This document shows positions 25,412 through 33,669 of a stretch of DNA of 55,760 nt, piece by piece. The stretch lies in the NCBI GenBank assembly GCA_015068235.1, contig SVKY01000007.1:1-55760 (forward strand), written 5' to 3'. The translations under genes and the position numbers were made by a program. Within the stretch, counting starts at the first letter, position 1; each line of letters begins with the position of its first letter. This DNA is from Oscillospiraceae bacterium. GTDB lineage: Bacteria > Bacillota > Clostridia > Oscillospirales > Oscillospiraceae. Under the pieces are notes generated by a model that was not told the DNA's origin, searched no databases, and was given only the letters and a program-made list of their open reading frames with translations.

Positions 25412-27865
25412 ATGATGGATTTTAGATCAATCAAAAGGATTCTTTCTTTTATTTTGGCAATTGCTTTGCTCGTATCTGTTGTGATCCTGCCTGCTTCGGC
25501 GGAGGAGACGGAAATTACGGAAAGCAGCACCTATGTTCTCGACCGTGATGCCAATGGCGATCATTTGTATCGCTACCAGAGCCCCTGTATGGTCGGCTAC
25601 GACCTTGACGGTATCTATGGCGGCAATGGCAAGGCTACGCAGGTGTTTGTCTTCACCATGTACAATTCTATAACAGGTGAGCATTTCCCTGCATATTGCT
25701 GTGATATTACAGTTACTGCAAAACAGGGCGTTGACTACCGCCGCCTGAATTTGGAGGATTCTCCGTTCTCGGCAAATGCAGCAGGTCAGATCCGTGCGAT
25801 TTTGACCAATGGCTTCTATATCCAGCCGATCAGTGGCGAATCGGACGAGGACCACGCTGTCAGAGTCGCCGCGAAGGTCGCTGAGATCGCAGCAGCGTCA
25901 GGTGTCGCAGATCTGACCGCAGGTGAGGCGATTGCTGCCACGCAGACTGCGATTTGGAGTGCAGCCCATGGTCCGATCCTTACATTCCCCAAGTTCTGTA
26001 GATCGGTTTTCAAACCTACCAACACGAAATACGCAAGCTTGTGCTCTTACGACGAGCTGAGATACAAGGACAACGCCCTGATCAACAGCACGATCGAGGC
26101 AGTTTATAACTATCTGCTTTCTCTCGAACCGATCGCTGCTACGGAAAAGACGGTCTCCAATGCTTCCTTCTTGGATCTGCAGGAGCCGGTGCGCACCAAG
26201 AATGCTGATGGCACCTATGACGTAACCGTTACCACCTCTGTAGATGTGGATATGGTGAGCGGTGATACCCTGACGCTCAAGGCGCAGCTGGGCGAGAGCT
26301 ATTCTGCATCGACCGCGCTTTCCGGCGGTACCGAGGTCATCACGTTGACCATTCAGGACGTTCCTGCTGAGCAGGCTTCCGATGAGGTTCGTCTGTCCAT
26401 CTCGGGCTATCAGACCGCTGCCGGATATTTCTTCTTCGATGCTGTCGGCGGACGTACGGAGTCTCAGTCCATGGTTGGCTATAGCAACAGCCGTCTGCCT
26501 GTATACGCAGAGGTCGCTGCCACTGAGGAAAGAATTCTGAACATCTACAAGACCACCAAGAGCGGAAGCATTCCGCTTGCAAACATCATTTTTGATATTT
26601 ACACTATGGAAGATTTGGGTGACACGGTTGGAACTCCGAGCGTTACTCAGCTTCCGTCATACACACTGATCACCGATAAAAACGGCAAAGCTTCCTTGAA
26701 CTTTACCCAGTACGGCCTGCCTGATGGAAAATACTATGTCGTTGAGCGCAATCATCCCAGCATTGTTGAGCCGATCGAGCCGTTCTATTTGGATGTCCCC
26801 CTCAATGGAAATACCTATGTGATCAACTGGGAGCCTAAGAACGAGATCAAGGGTAACGTACAGATCGAGAAGGATGTTATTTCCCTCGGAAATGACGAAT
26901 CCACCGAAAATGCCTATGAATCCCACACTTGGATCATCGGCACCACCGTTCCGAGTGATATTTCCAGCGGCAAGTCCTATGTGATCTCGGATACCTTGGA
27001 TAACCGTTTGGATTATCGCGGAAATGTGAAGGTCAATTTGGAAAGCAAGGACGGAACTAACGTTGCCACAACTCTGATTGCCGACACGGACTATACGTTG
27101 ACAGTGACGGATGTAGATTCTCTGTCTGCGGAAAAGTCCTCTGACGCCTTCACCATCGAGCTTACCGGCACTGGCATGAGCAAGCTTGCAACCACGATCG
27201 GCACGAATAGCTTCAGCGACTATATGCTCAGAACCTATTTTGATGCGCAGATCAACGCCAATGCCGAGATGGGTGCGCAGATTCCCAACCAGGCGAAGCT
27301 GGATTATGTGAATGCCGCTGATTTTGAATTCAGCGTGCAGTCTGATATTCCGTATGTCTATACCGGCGGCGCAAATCTGCTCAAGGTCGATGCGGAGGAT
27401 AATACCGACACCTTGTCCGGCGCTGTTTTCGAGGTATATCGCACGGCGACTGAAACAGAGGTTGCCGCAGGCGGCGATGATCTTGTGGAGCTGCCCGGCG
27501 TTGTCGGTAAAGTGGTAAAAGCCCCCTTCTTCGACAATGCCGCACTGGAAGGCGAAAAGGTGACTTCCGCTACATCTGACGAGGAAGGCAAGATCGCAAT
27601 TTACGGACTTGCGCACGGTACATACTATTTGGTCGAGACCAAAGCACCTGCCGGCTATAATCTTTTGGGAAAGACGATGGAGCTGACGATCGATAACACC
27701 AGCCACACAGAGGAAAATGTGATCATCGTCGAGAATAAGTCCGGCACCGTTCTGCCCGAAACCGGCGGCACAGGTACCACCGTCTATACCGTTGGCGGCA
27801 TTGCCCTAATGTGTGCTGCATGTCTGTTCCTCTTCATGAAGAAGCGTAAATCCATCGAATCATAA
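25412..27865 (+). CDS. LPXTG cell-wall adhesin with thioester (TQXA) domain
   Basis: The product is 817 residues. A signal peptide ends near ASAEE (residue 31). An N-terminal thioester domain has its cysteine in PAYCCDI (C96/C97) and its glutamine in ATQTAIWS (Q178); such Cys-Gln thioesters let Gram-positive adhesins bind host amines covalently. A fimbrial isopeptide D2-like domain follows (about 480-650), then a SpaA/Cna-B module (LLKVDAEDNTDTLSGAVFEVY...GTYYLVETKAPAGYN, about 655-760). The sorting signal LPETGG, a hydrophobic helix and KKRKS end the protein. The start at MMDFRS follows GAGAGG. No sortase lies next to it; sorting must use an enzyme encoded elsewhere, possibly in the pilus locus 20 kb away. 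Confidence 0.9.
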   Translation: MMDFRSIKRILSFILAIALLVSVVILPASAEETEITESSTYVLDRDANGDHLYRYQSPCMVGYDLDGIYGGNGKATQVFVFTMYNSITGEHFPAYCCDITVTAKQGVDYRRLNLEDSPFSANAAGQIRAILTNGFYIQPISGESDEDHAVRVAAKVAEIAAASGVADLTAGEAIAATQTAIWSAAHGPILTFPKFCRSVFKPTNTKYASLCSYDELRYKDNALINSTIEAVYNYLLSLEPIAATEKTVSNASFLDLQEPVRTKNADGTYDVTVTTSVDVDMVSGDTLTLKAQLGESYSASTALSGGTEVITLTIQDVPAEQASDEVRLSISGYQTAAGYFFFDAVGGRTESQSMVGYSNSRLPVYAEVAATEERILNIYKTTKSGSIPLANIIFDIYTMEDLGDTVGTPSVTQLPSYTLITDKNGKASLNFTQYGLPDGKYYVVERNHPSIVEPIEPFYLDVPLNGNTYVINWEPKNEIKGNVQIEKDVISLGNDESTENAYESHTWIIGTTVPSDISSGKSYVISDTLDNRLDYRGNVKVNLESKDGTNVATTLIADTDYTLTVTDVDSLSAEKSSDAFTIELTGTGMSKLATTIGTNSFSDYMLRTYFDAQINANAEMGAQIPNQAKLDYVNAADFEFSVQSDIPYVYTGGANLLKVDAEDNTDTLSGAVFEVYRTATETEVAAGGDDLVELPGVVGKVVKAPFFDNAALEGEKVTSATSDEEGKIAIYGLAHGTYYLVETKAPAGYNLLGKTMELTIDNTSHTEENVIIVENKSGTVLPETGGTGTTVYTVGGIALMCAACLFLFMKKRKSIES

Positions 27866-27874
27866 TCACGACCT

Positions 27875-27906
27875 GAGGCTGCGGTGAGATCCGCAGCCTC
27901 TTTTTT
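27875..27906 (+). terminator. Terminator of the thioester adhesin gene
   Basis: GAGGCTGCGG pairs perfectly with CCGCAGCCTC and is followed by T6. Confidence 0.92.
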
Positions 27907-27916
27907 CTGAATCATG

Positions 27917-27959
27917 AAAAGGCTTGCTGTCTGCATTGTGCAAACGGCAAGCCTTTTTT
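27917..27959 (+). terminator. Second tandem terminator-like hairpin
   Basis: AAAAGGCTTGC pairs with GCAAGCCTTTTTT, with a smaller pairing (TTTGC/GCAAA-like) inside the loop. Confidence 0.7.
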
Positions 27960-28040
27960 GCAAGTCGGGACAAATATAAGGACAATGGGATTAGACATGA
28001 GATTTCCAAAGTGCTAAAATTGTCAAAAGAGGTGAGGTAC

Positions 28041-28301
28041 ATGGCGGAAAATAGTCCGGAGCTGCTGAATCATGTTTATAGAGAAATAAGTGAAAAGCTT
28101 GGAATGGATGTCGCCATGGAGATCTATCGGATGTTCAAAGGACAACAGATCAGCTTTCCGATCCGCTTTTTTCATCCCGGCAGGATCCAACAGCTCATTA
28201 TACAGGAGTACAACGGTGCAAATGTCAGGACCTTGGCGGTGAAATATAATTACTCCGAAAAAACGGTGCGCAGGATCATAAAGGACAGCCTGCATGAGTA
28301 A
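28041..28301 (+). CDS. Small Mor-like helix-turn-helix protein
   Basis: The product is 86 residues. The ATG at 28041 follows GAGGTGAGG; a longer frame upstream lacks a ribosome-binding site. MAENSPELLNHVYREISEKLGMDVAMEIYRMFKGQQISFP resembles the Mor transcription-activator dimerisation region, and the C-terminal NVRTLAVKYNYSEKTVRRIIKD is a helix-turn-helix. Chromosomal Mor-like proteins of this size are common in Clostridia, with unknown targets. It stands alone between the adhesin terminators and the AIM24 gene. Confidence 0.78.
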   Translation: MAENSPELLNHVYREISEKLGMDVAMEIYRMFKGQQISFPIRFFHPGRIQQLIIQEYNGANVRTLAVKYNYSEKTVRRIIKDSLHE

Positions 28302-28331
28302 ATTTTGAGCGTATTTGTGTTATAGAGTTTG

Positions 28332-28367
28332 TTTCATTATAACTTCATAACATCTGCGCTGTATGAT
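28332..28367 (+). promoter_or_regulatory. Direct-repeat activator site plus -10 box (OmpR/PhoB style)
   Basis: Two 11-base units, TTTCATTATAA and CTTCATAACAT, are followed after 8 bases by TATGAT. The same layout and bases recur at 36696-36731. The 11-base period and the lack of a -35 box are typical of promoters activated by OmpR/PhoB-family response regulators. It lies 82 bases upstream of the AIM24 gene. Confidence 0.5.
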
Positions 28368-28449
28368 AAGGCTGCAACACAGCAAAACCAAATCGGAATT
28401 TACTCTGTGGAGTGAGTATAAAAATCAAAAAAAGAAAGGAAAATTCAAA

Positions 28450-29310
28450 ATGGCAATTCAGGTGAAAAATTGGATCAACGACAATCGGAAGGTGATCGCA
28501 CAAAGAGGCATGTTCCGTGTCATCGAACACCAAAAGGATCTCAGCGTTAGCAGTGGTTCGGCACAGAGGGCATATTTTGCAAGTGAAATGAATGTGAAGC
28601 TGCGGCAAGTCGAGATCGCTCTTGATGGCAGCAAAACGGTAAAAACGCAGGCAGGCGCCATGCAGATGATGGTTGGAAATGTGGAAATGAACACCGGCGT
28701 TAAAAGTGCAAAGGGTTTTTTTGGCGCTATGGTTAAGGCAGCTGTTACCAATGAAACTGCGGTGAAGCCGGAGTATTGCGGAAACGGTCAGATCATTCTG
28801 GAGCCTACATACAAGCACATCATTTTGCAGGATGTTGCCGAGTGGGGCAATGGCGGACTTGTTATCGAGGACGGGATGTTCCTTGCAAGCGAGGGCTCTG
28901 TGACGCACAGTGTTGTGGAGAATACGCAGAGCCTTGGAACCGCACTTGTCAGCGGTGAAGGACTTTACAACCTGTGCTTCACGGGTTCGGGCGTTGTTGC
29001 ATTGGAAAGCCATGTTCCGTTTGAGGAATTGATCGAGTATACGCTGGAGAATGACGTTCTCAAGGTGGACGGAAATATGGCGGTCTGTTGGAGCGGATCC
29101 TTGAATTTCTCCGTTGAAAAGGCAACAAAGAGCTTTATTGGCTCGATGGCAAGCGGCGAAGGACTCGTAAATGTTTACCGAGGAAGTGGTAAGGTGTGGG
29201 TCAGCCCTGTTGCAGGAACGACAGATAGCGCACCTAAGACCATGTCCTCCAGCCAAAATTCTACAAAGGAAGCATCTTCGGGCAGCCTTTTGGGATCGCT
29301 GTTTGGCTGA
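28450..29310 (+). CDS. AIM24 family protein
   Basis: The product is 286 residues. The start at MAIQVKN follows GAAAGG; the longer in-frame reading has none. The sequence has repeated beta-strand turns typical of AIM24/TRAP-like beta-barrels (EMNVKLRQVEIALDGSKTVKTQAGAMQMMVGNVEMNT, GNGQIILEPTYKHIILQDV, GEGLYNLCFTGSGVVALES, GSGKVWVSPVAGT). A Ser-rich tail (SSSQNSTKEASSGSLLGSLFG) follows. Bacterial members have no settled function. A response-regulator-type promoter upstream suggests induction by an external signal. Confidence 0.85.
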   Translation: MAIQVKNWINDNRKVIAQRGMFRVIEHQKDLSVSSGSAQRAYFASEMNVKLRQVEIALDGSKTVKTQAGAMQMMVGNVEMNTGVKSAKGFFGAMVKAAVTNETAVKPEYCGNGQIILEPTYKHIILQDVAEWGNGGLVIEDGMFLASEGSVTHSVVENTQSLGTALVSGEGLYNLCFTGSGVVALESHVPFEELIEYTLENDVLKVDGNMAVCWSGSLNFSVEKATKSFIGSMASGEGLVNVYRGSGKVWVSPVAGTTDSAPKTMSSSQNSTKEASSGSLLGSLFG

Positions 29311-29324
29311 TCATACGATTTTTT

Positions 29325-29498
29325 AATAATACTGTTTCTTGATAAAATGGTTTGAAAACAATTTTATTGCAGGATGGTATCCTGCGCCGCCTGTGGCGGC
29401 AGAAACAGTATTACACGGCATTTCTCGGCGGCTTCGCCGCCATGCCGCTTATCTGCGGCATAATAAAACGGTCAATCCGTTTTATTGGAAATAAGTAT
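29325..29498 (+). repeat. Structured intergenic repeat, family A, copy 4
   Basis: The element is 174 bp and close to copy 1 in reverse orientation. TAATACTGTTTCT pairs with AGAAACAGTATTA to close module one. ATTTC pairs with GAAAT to close module two. Hairpins: AAAATGG/CAATTTT (weakened), GCAGGAT/ATCCTGC, GCCGCC/GGCGGC, GGCGGC/GCCGCC, ATGCCGC/GCGGCAT and AAAACGG/CCGTTTT. It lies between convergent genes, so a role as a promoter is not required. Confidence 0.85.
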
Positions 29499-29503
29499 AA
29501 AAA

Positions 29504-29545
29504 GCGAACGGATGAGGCGATGGACCTCATCCGTTCGTGTTATTT
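29504..29545 (+). terminator. Terminator after the AIM24 gene
   Basis: CGAACGGATGAGG pairs with CCTCATCCGTTCG across 7 bases and is followed by TGTTATTTT. Read-through of repeat A copy 4 before this point is implied. Confidence 0.85.
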
Positions 29546-29560
29546 TAGCCGTCGTGCAAA

Positions 29561-29659
29561 ATTCTGATTTGCCGGTGAGATTATCGTTTCACGCTGTAGG
29601 GGAGGGTCATGACCCTCCCCTACAGTTCAAAATTTGAAATTCAGCGATAAATCGGAAAT
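29561..29659. repeat. Repeat family B, short single-palindrome copy
   Basis: Ends ATTCTGATTTGCCG and CGATAAATCGGAAAT flank a 28-bp palindrome centred on GGGTCATGACCC (29599-29626) with flanks CTGTAGGGG/CCCCTACAG. It reaches exactly to the htpG stop codon. Confidence 0.85.
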
Positions 29660-31452
29660 TATTTGATCAGCTCGCAGATGAGGTCGGTATAGGCGATGGG
29701 ATCCCCGATCGGCAAGCCTGCCATCAAAAGACCTTGGCAATGCAGGATCTGTGCATATTTTTCTGCCTTTTCCCGATCATTTTCGACGGCGTCGTTGAGC
29801 GCAGCAAGGGCAGGGTGTGAAGGATTGATTTTCAGAATTCTACCGACCTTGAAGTTGCTGTTGGGATCCACTTTTTGGAAGTATTTCTCCATCTCAAAGC
29901 TCATGCCGCCCTGCGGAACCAGGCTGACAGGATGCTCGCCGAGATCATTGGAAATGCTGACTTCGGCAATTTTTTCGCCCAAGGTTTCTTTTATAAATTC
30001 CAGGCAGGACTTGTATTGCTCCGCCTGTTCCTCTTCTGCCTTCTTTTCCTCATCGGTCGCAAGCTCTAAGTCATCGGAAAGAATGTTCTTAAACGAGTGT
30101 TCTTCATACGTTCCGATGGATTGCGGTATAAATTCATCCACCTGCTCGCACATCAGAAGAACATCGAAGCCACGCTCGAGCAGCATCTTCGTCTGCGGCA
30201 AACGGGCTGCATTTTCGCCGCTTGCATAATAAATATGCTTCTGCGACTGCGGCATATTGGCGCAGTATTCCTTGAGGGTGAGAAGCTTTTCTTCCTTTGC
30301 AGAGCGGAATTCGACCAGATCCTGCAACAGCTCCTTGTGGGCGCCGAAATCAGAAACCAAGCCGTATTTGATCGATCTTCCGAAGGCTGCATAAAACTTT
30401 TCATACGTTTCACGGTCGTTTTCGAGCAATTTTGACAGCTCGGCTTTGATCTTCTTCTCGATATTCGATGCGATCACCTTCAGCTCACGAGTTTGCTGCA
30501 GCATCTCACGGCTGATATTCAGGCTGACATCCTGCGTGTCCACAATGCCGCGGACAAAACGGAAGTGCTCGGGCAAAAGGTCTTCGCAATTGTCCATGAT
30601 CAAAACACCGGAGGAATATAACTGCAAGCCTGCCTTATAGTCCATGGTGTAAAAATCATAGGGCGTTTTCGCAGGGATATACAAAAGGGCTTTGTAGGTG
30701 ACAGCGCCTTCTACGCCGAAGTGAAGCACAGACAAGGGTTTGTCGTAGTCGAAGAACTTGTCCTGATAGAAGGTGTGATATTCCTCCTCGGAAACGTCCT
30801 TCTTCTGCTTTTGCCAAATCGGAAGCATGGAGTTGAGCGTTTCTTCTCCGAGAACGATCGGGTAACGGATATAATCCGAATATTTCTTGATCAGAACACG
30901 CAGACGTGCTTCTTCCAAATATTCCTCTTCTTTCAAGAAAAGAATGATCTGCGTACCTGCGGAGTCTTTTTCACAGCTTGTGATGCTGTAGCCGTCGGCA
31001 CCGGTGGATTCCCAGCAGTATGCTTCGCTTTCGCCAAATTTTTTGGAGATCACACGAACTTTCTCAGCGACCATAAATGCTGAATAGAAGCCGACACCGA
31101 ACTGACCGATGATGTCGATATCCTCCTTTTGCTCCATTTCGTTTTTGAATTGGAAGCTGCCGCTGTGGGCAATGGTGCCGAGGTTTTCCTCCATCTCGGC
31201 TTTGTCCATGCCGATACCGTTGTCGGAAATGGTCAGCGTTTTCTCGTCCTTGTTTGCGGCAAGCTCGATCTTGAAATCGCTGCGGCTTAAACCGACAGAG
31301 TCATCCGTCAGCGCCAAATATGCCAGCTTGTCGATCGCATCGGAGGCGTTAGAGATCAGCTCACGCAGAAAAATTTCCTTATTCGTATAGATCGAATGGA
31401 TCATCAGATCCAACAGTCGTTTGGATTCAGCTTTGAATTGCTTTTTTGCCAT
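29659..31452 (-). CDS. htpG: Molecular chaperone HtpG (Hsp90)
   Basis: The product is 597 residues, slightly shorter than E. coli HtpG. It is an ATP-dependent dimeric chaperone. The GHKL ATPase domain shows LRELISNASDAIDKL, DNGIGM, GTIAHSGS and GQFGVGFYSAFMVA; the middle domain has the RFVRGIVDTQDVSLNISREMLQQ motif (near 330); and the C-terminal dimerisation domain ends near ICELIK. The start follows GAAAGGAAC. A CIRCE operator at the expected transcription start indicates HrcA control. Confidence 0.98.
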   Translation of the reverse strand: MAKKQFKAESKRLLDLMIHSIYTNKEIFLRELISNASDAIDKLAYLALTDDSVGLSRSDFKIELAANKDEKTLTISDNGIGMDKAEMEENLGTIAHSGSFQFKNEMEQKEDIDIIGQFGVGFYSAFMVAEKVRVISKKFGESEAYCWESTGADGYSITSCEKDSAGTQIILFLKEEEYLEEARLRVLIKKYSDYIRYPIVLGEETLNSMLPIWQKQKKDVSEEEYHTFYQDKFFDYDKPLSVLHFGVEGAVTYKALLYIPAKTPYDFYTMDYKAGLQLYSSGVLIMDNCEDLLPEHFRFVRGIVDTQDVSLNISREMLQQTRELKVIASNIEKKIKAELSKLLENDRETYEKFYAAFGRSIKYGLVSDFGAHKELLQDLVEFRSAKEEKLLTLKEYCANMPQSQKHIYYASGENAARLPQTKMLLERGFDVLLMCEQVDEFIPQSIGTYEEHSFKNILSDDLELATDEEKKAEEEQAEQYKSCLEFIKETLGEKIAEVSISNDLGEHPVSLVPQGGMSFEMEKYFQKVDPNSNFKVGRILKINPSHPALAALNDAVENDREKAEKYAQILHCQGLLMAGLPIGDPIAYTDLICELIK

Positions 31453-31473
31453 GTTTTCAGTTCCTTTCTGATT

Positions 31474-31500
31474 TTGGCACTCTGCGTGCCTAAGTGCTAA
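31474..31500 (-). promoter_or_regulatory. CIRCE operator (HrcA binding site) of htpG
   Basis: On the minus strand TTAGCACTT, 9 bases and GAGTGCCAA match the CIRCE consensus TTAGCACTC-N9-GAGTGCTAA at 16 of 18 positions. It overlaps the expected transcription start and lies 21 bases upstream of the start codon. Confidence 0.9.
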
Positions 31501-31505
31501 AATTA

Positions 31506-31533
31506 ATTATAACGCAAATTTTTTATTTTGCAA
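31506..31533 (-). promoter_or_regulatory. Promoter of htpG
   Basis: On the minus strand TTGCAA (31533-31528), 16 bases and TATAAT (31511-31506). The start point predicted 6-8 bases downstream falls at the CIRCE edge. Confidence 0.8.
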
Positions 31534-31605
31534 GTCCCATAATAAATAATTCACACTTTATTTATTCTTCCGTTTGTGATACACTGTAAGTGAGGTGAAT
31601 ATATT

Positions 31606-33207
31606 ATGATTACAGTTTCTGATCTTGCGTTACAGTTCAGCGGCTCTGTGCTGTTTCAGCATGTTGACTTACAATTTACCGCCGGCAATTGCTACGGCGT
31701 GATCGGCGCAAACGGTGCGGGAAAATCCACGTTTTTGCGCTTGCTTTCCGGTGAGCTGGAATCGACCAAGGGTGATATTTTCATTAAACCGGGGCTTCGT
31801 ATGTCTGTTTTGAAGCAGGACCAGTTTGCCTACGACGCATATACCGTTCTGGATACCGTGATCATGGGCAATCAGCGTCTTTATGACGTGATGAAACAAA
31901 AAGATGCGCTGTATGCAAAGCCTGATTTTTCCGACGAGGACGGCATGCTTGCCTCGGAATTGGAGATTGAGTTTGCCGAGATGAACGGTTGGGAAGCGGA
32001 AAGTGATGCAAGCCGAATTTTGCAGGGCTTGGGGATTCCGACGGAGCTTCATTATGACCTGATGGCAGATACGGACGGCAGATTGAAGGTCAAGGTTCTT
32101 TTGGCGCAGGCGCTTTTTGGAAATCCCGATATTATTTTGCTTGATGAGCCGACCAATAACTTAGATATCGAGTCGATCAACTGGCTTGAGGATTTTATTT
32201 TGAATTACGAGGACAACGGCATGGTGATCGTTGTCAGCCATGACAGACACTTTTTGAATACGGTCTGCACGCACATTGTGGACATTGACTACGGAAAGAT
32301 CAAGATGTATGTCGGCAACTATGATTTCTGGTACGAGTCGTCGCAGCTTGTGCAGAACCTGATCCGCAACAAGAATAAGCGTAATGAAGAAAAGATTGCC
32401 GAGCTGCAAGCGTTTATTGCCCGTTTTTCGGCAAACAAATCCAAAAGCAAGCAGGCAACCGCCCGCCGCAGACTTTTAGACAAGCTGTCTGTTGAGGAAA
32501 TGCCGGCGTCCTCCCGCAGATATCCGTTCGTCGGCTTTACCCGTGAGCGTGAGGTCGGCAAGGACATTCTGTTTGTCACGGAAATTTCAAAAACGATTGA
32601 CGGCGTCAAGCTGCTCGACAAGGTTTCCTTCATCGTGAACAAGAATGACAAGATCGCCTTTGTCGGTGAAAATGAGCTGGCACAGACGACGATGTTCAAA
32701 ATTCTCATGGGCGAGCTTGAACCTGATGAGGGCAATATCAAGTGGGGCGTTTCCACCTCGCAGAGCTATTTCCCGAAGGATAATTCCGCATTTTTTGACG
32801 GCTGTGATGACGCGCTTGTGGATTGGCTGCGACAGTTTTCCGCAAAGAAGGACGATGTTTATCTGCGTGGCTTCCTGGGGCGTATGCTTTTCTCGGGTGA
32901 TGATGTTTTCAAATCCGTTAAGGTGCTTTCCGGTGGCGAAAAAGTGCGCTGTATGCTCTCTAAGATGATGCTGTCGGGCGCAAATGTGATTTTGCTTGAT
33001 CAGCCGACCAACCATTTGGACATGGAATCCATTCAGGCGGTGAACAAGGGAATGATCGCCTTCCCCGGAAATATCCTCTTTGCCAGCCACGATCATGAGC
33101 TTTTGCAATCTGTGGCAAATCGCATCATTGAGTTTAAGCCGGACGGCAGCATCTGTGATTATCTCGGCACTTACGATGAATACTTGGAGCATCGTGCCAA
33201 TGTGTAA
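31606..33207 (+). CDS. ABC-F ATPase (YkpA/YbiT-like) with altered second Walker A
   Basis: The product is 533 residues: two ATP-binding domains, no membrane segment, and the linker typical of ABC-F proteins that act on ribosomes. Domain one has GANGAGKST (near 39), a degenerate signature (DTDGRLKVKVLLAQ) and LLDEPTNNLD. Domain two has GENELAQTT (near 353) where GxxGxGKST/T is expected, so the Walker lysine is replaced by Gln; LSGGEKVRC and LLDQPTNHLD follow, with Gln in place of the Walker B glutamate. The loss of key residues in domain two is seen directly. A ribosomal role rather than antibiotic resistance is inferred from the YkpA/YbiT-like layout. Confidence 0.9.
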   Translation: MITVSDLALQFSGSVLFQHVDLQFTAGNCYGVIGANGAGKSTFLRLLSGELESTKGDIFIKPGLRMSVLKQDQFAYDAYTVLDTVIMGNQRLYDVMKQKDALYAKPDFSDEDGMLASELEIEFAEMNGWEAESDASRILQGLGIPTELHYDLMADTDGRLKVKVLLAQALFGNPDIILLDEPTNNLDIESINWLEDFILNYEDNGMVIVVSHDRHFLNTVCTHIVDIDYGKIKMYVGNYDFWYESSQLVQNLIRNKNKRNEEKIAELQAFIARFSANKSKSKQATARRRLLDKLSVEEMPASSRRYPFVGFTREREVGKDILFVTEISKTIDGVKLLDKVSFIVNKNDKIAFVGENELAQTTMFKILMGELEPDEGNIKWGVSTSQSYFPKDNSAFFDGCDDALVDWLRQFSAKKDDVYLRGFLGRMLFSGDDVFKSVKVLSGGEKVRCMLSKMMLSGANVILLDQPTNHLDMESIQAVNKGMIAFPGNILFASHDHELLQSVANRIIEFKPDGSICDYLGTYDEYLEHRANV

Positions 33208-33257
33208 GCGAATTTAGAAAAAATAATGAAAAAATTCGAAAATATTGAAAAAAGCAC

Positions 33258-33286
33258 TTGCAAAAATGAAAAGTAAGTTGTATAAT
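33258..33286 (+). promoter_or_regulatory. Promoter of the candidate RiPP locus
   Basis: TTGCAA, 17 bases and TATAAT, 74 bases before the precursor start codon. There is no terminator between the ABC-F gene and this promoter, so some read-through is possible. Confidence 0.75.
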
Positions 33287-33360
33287 GGGGGAGAAAAAAG
33301 ATTGTATGCCTAAAATTATAGGCTCGTTTGAAAATTTGTTTGATTTATGGAGAGAATAAG

Positions 33361-33615
33361 ATGAAGAGACCATATCAGAAGCCCTATCTCGGGCTGGAAT
33401 CTTTTCAATTGAATGCTGCGGTTGCTGCTGCGTGCTCAACGGATGGCTATACGCCGATTCGCCATCGTGAGGATGATTGCACGTTTGACAACGGACAGTT
33501 TTATAATTTGTTCAATTGCCAGGTCGATTTGACCGGTCCTGCCAATGACGGCAACGATACAATTTGCTATCATGGTCCGACTGCGTCTCAGGGTCAAATT
33601 TTTACATGGTCTTAA
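33361..33615 (+). CDS. Candidate RiPP precursor peptide
   Basis: The product is 84 residues, starting MKRPYQKPYLGLESFQLNAA, a leader-like N-terminus of the type seen in small peptides beside PqqD and radical SAM genes. An AVAAACS stretch (residues 20-26) is a possible cleavage region. The rest holds cysteines at 25, 40, 53 and 69, many Asp/Asn/Gly/Thr, and ends in Trp-Ser. The start follows GGAGAG. The next genes encode an HPr-kinase-like enzyme, a radical SAM/SPASM enzyme and a PqqD-like protein. That it is modified is inference; the context is the main support. Confidence 0.72.
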   Translation: MKRPYQKPYLGLESFQLNAAVAAACSTDGYTPIRHREDDCTFDNGQFYNLFNCQVDLTGPANDGNDTICYHGPTASQGQIFTWS

Positions 33616-33669
33616 AATATGCGGAGAGTCGGGGGCAACTTCGGCTCTCTTGTTTTCTTGAGGTGGAAG

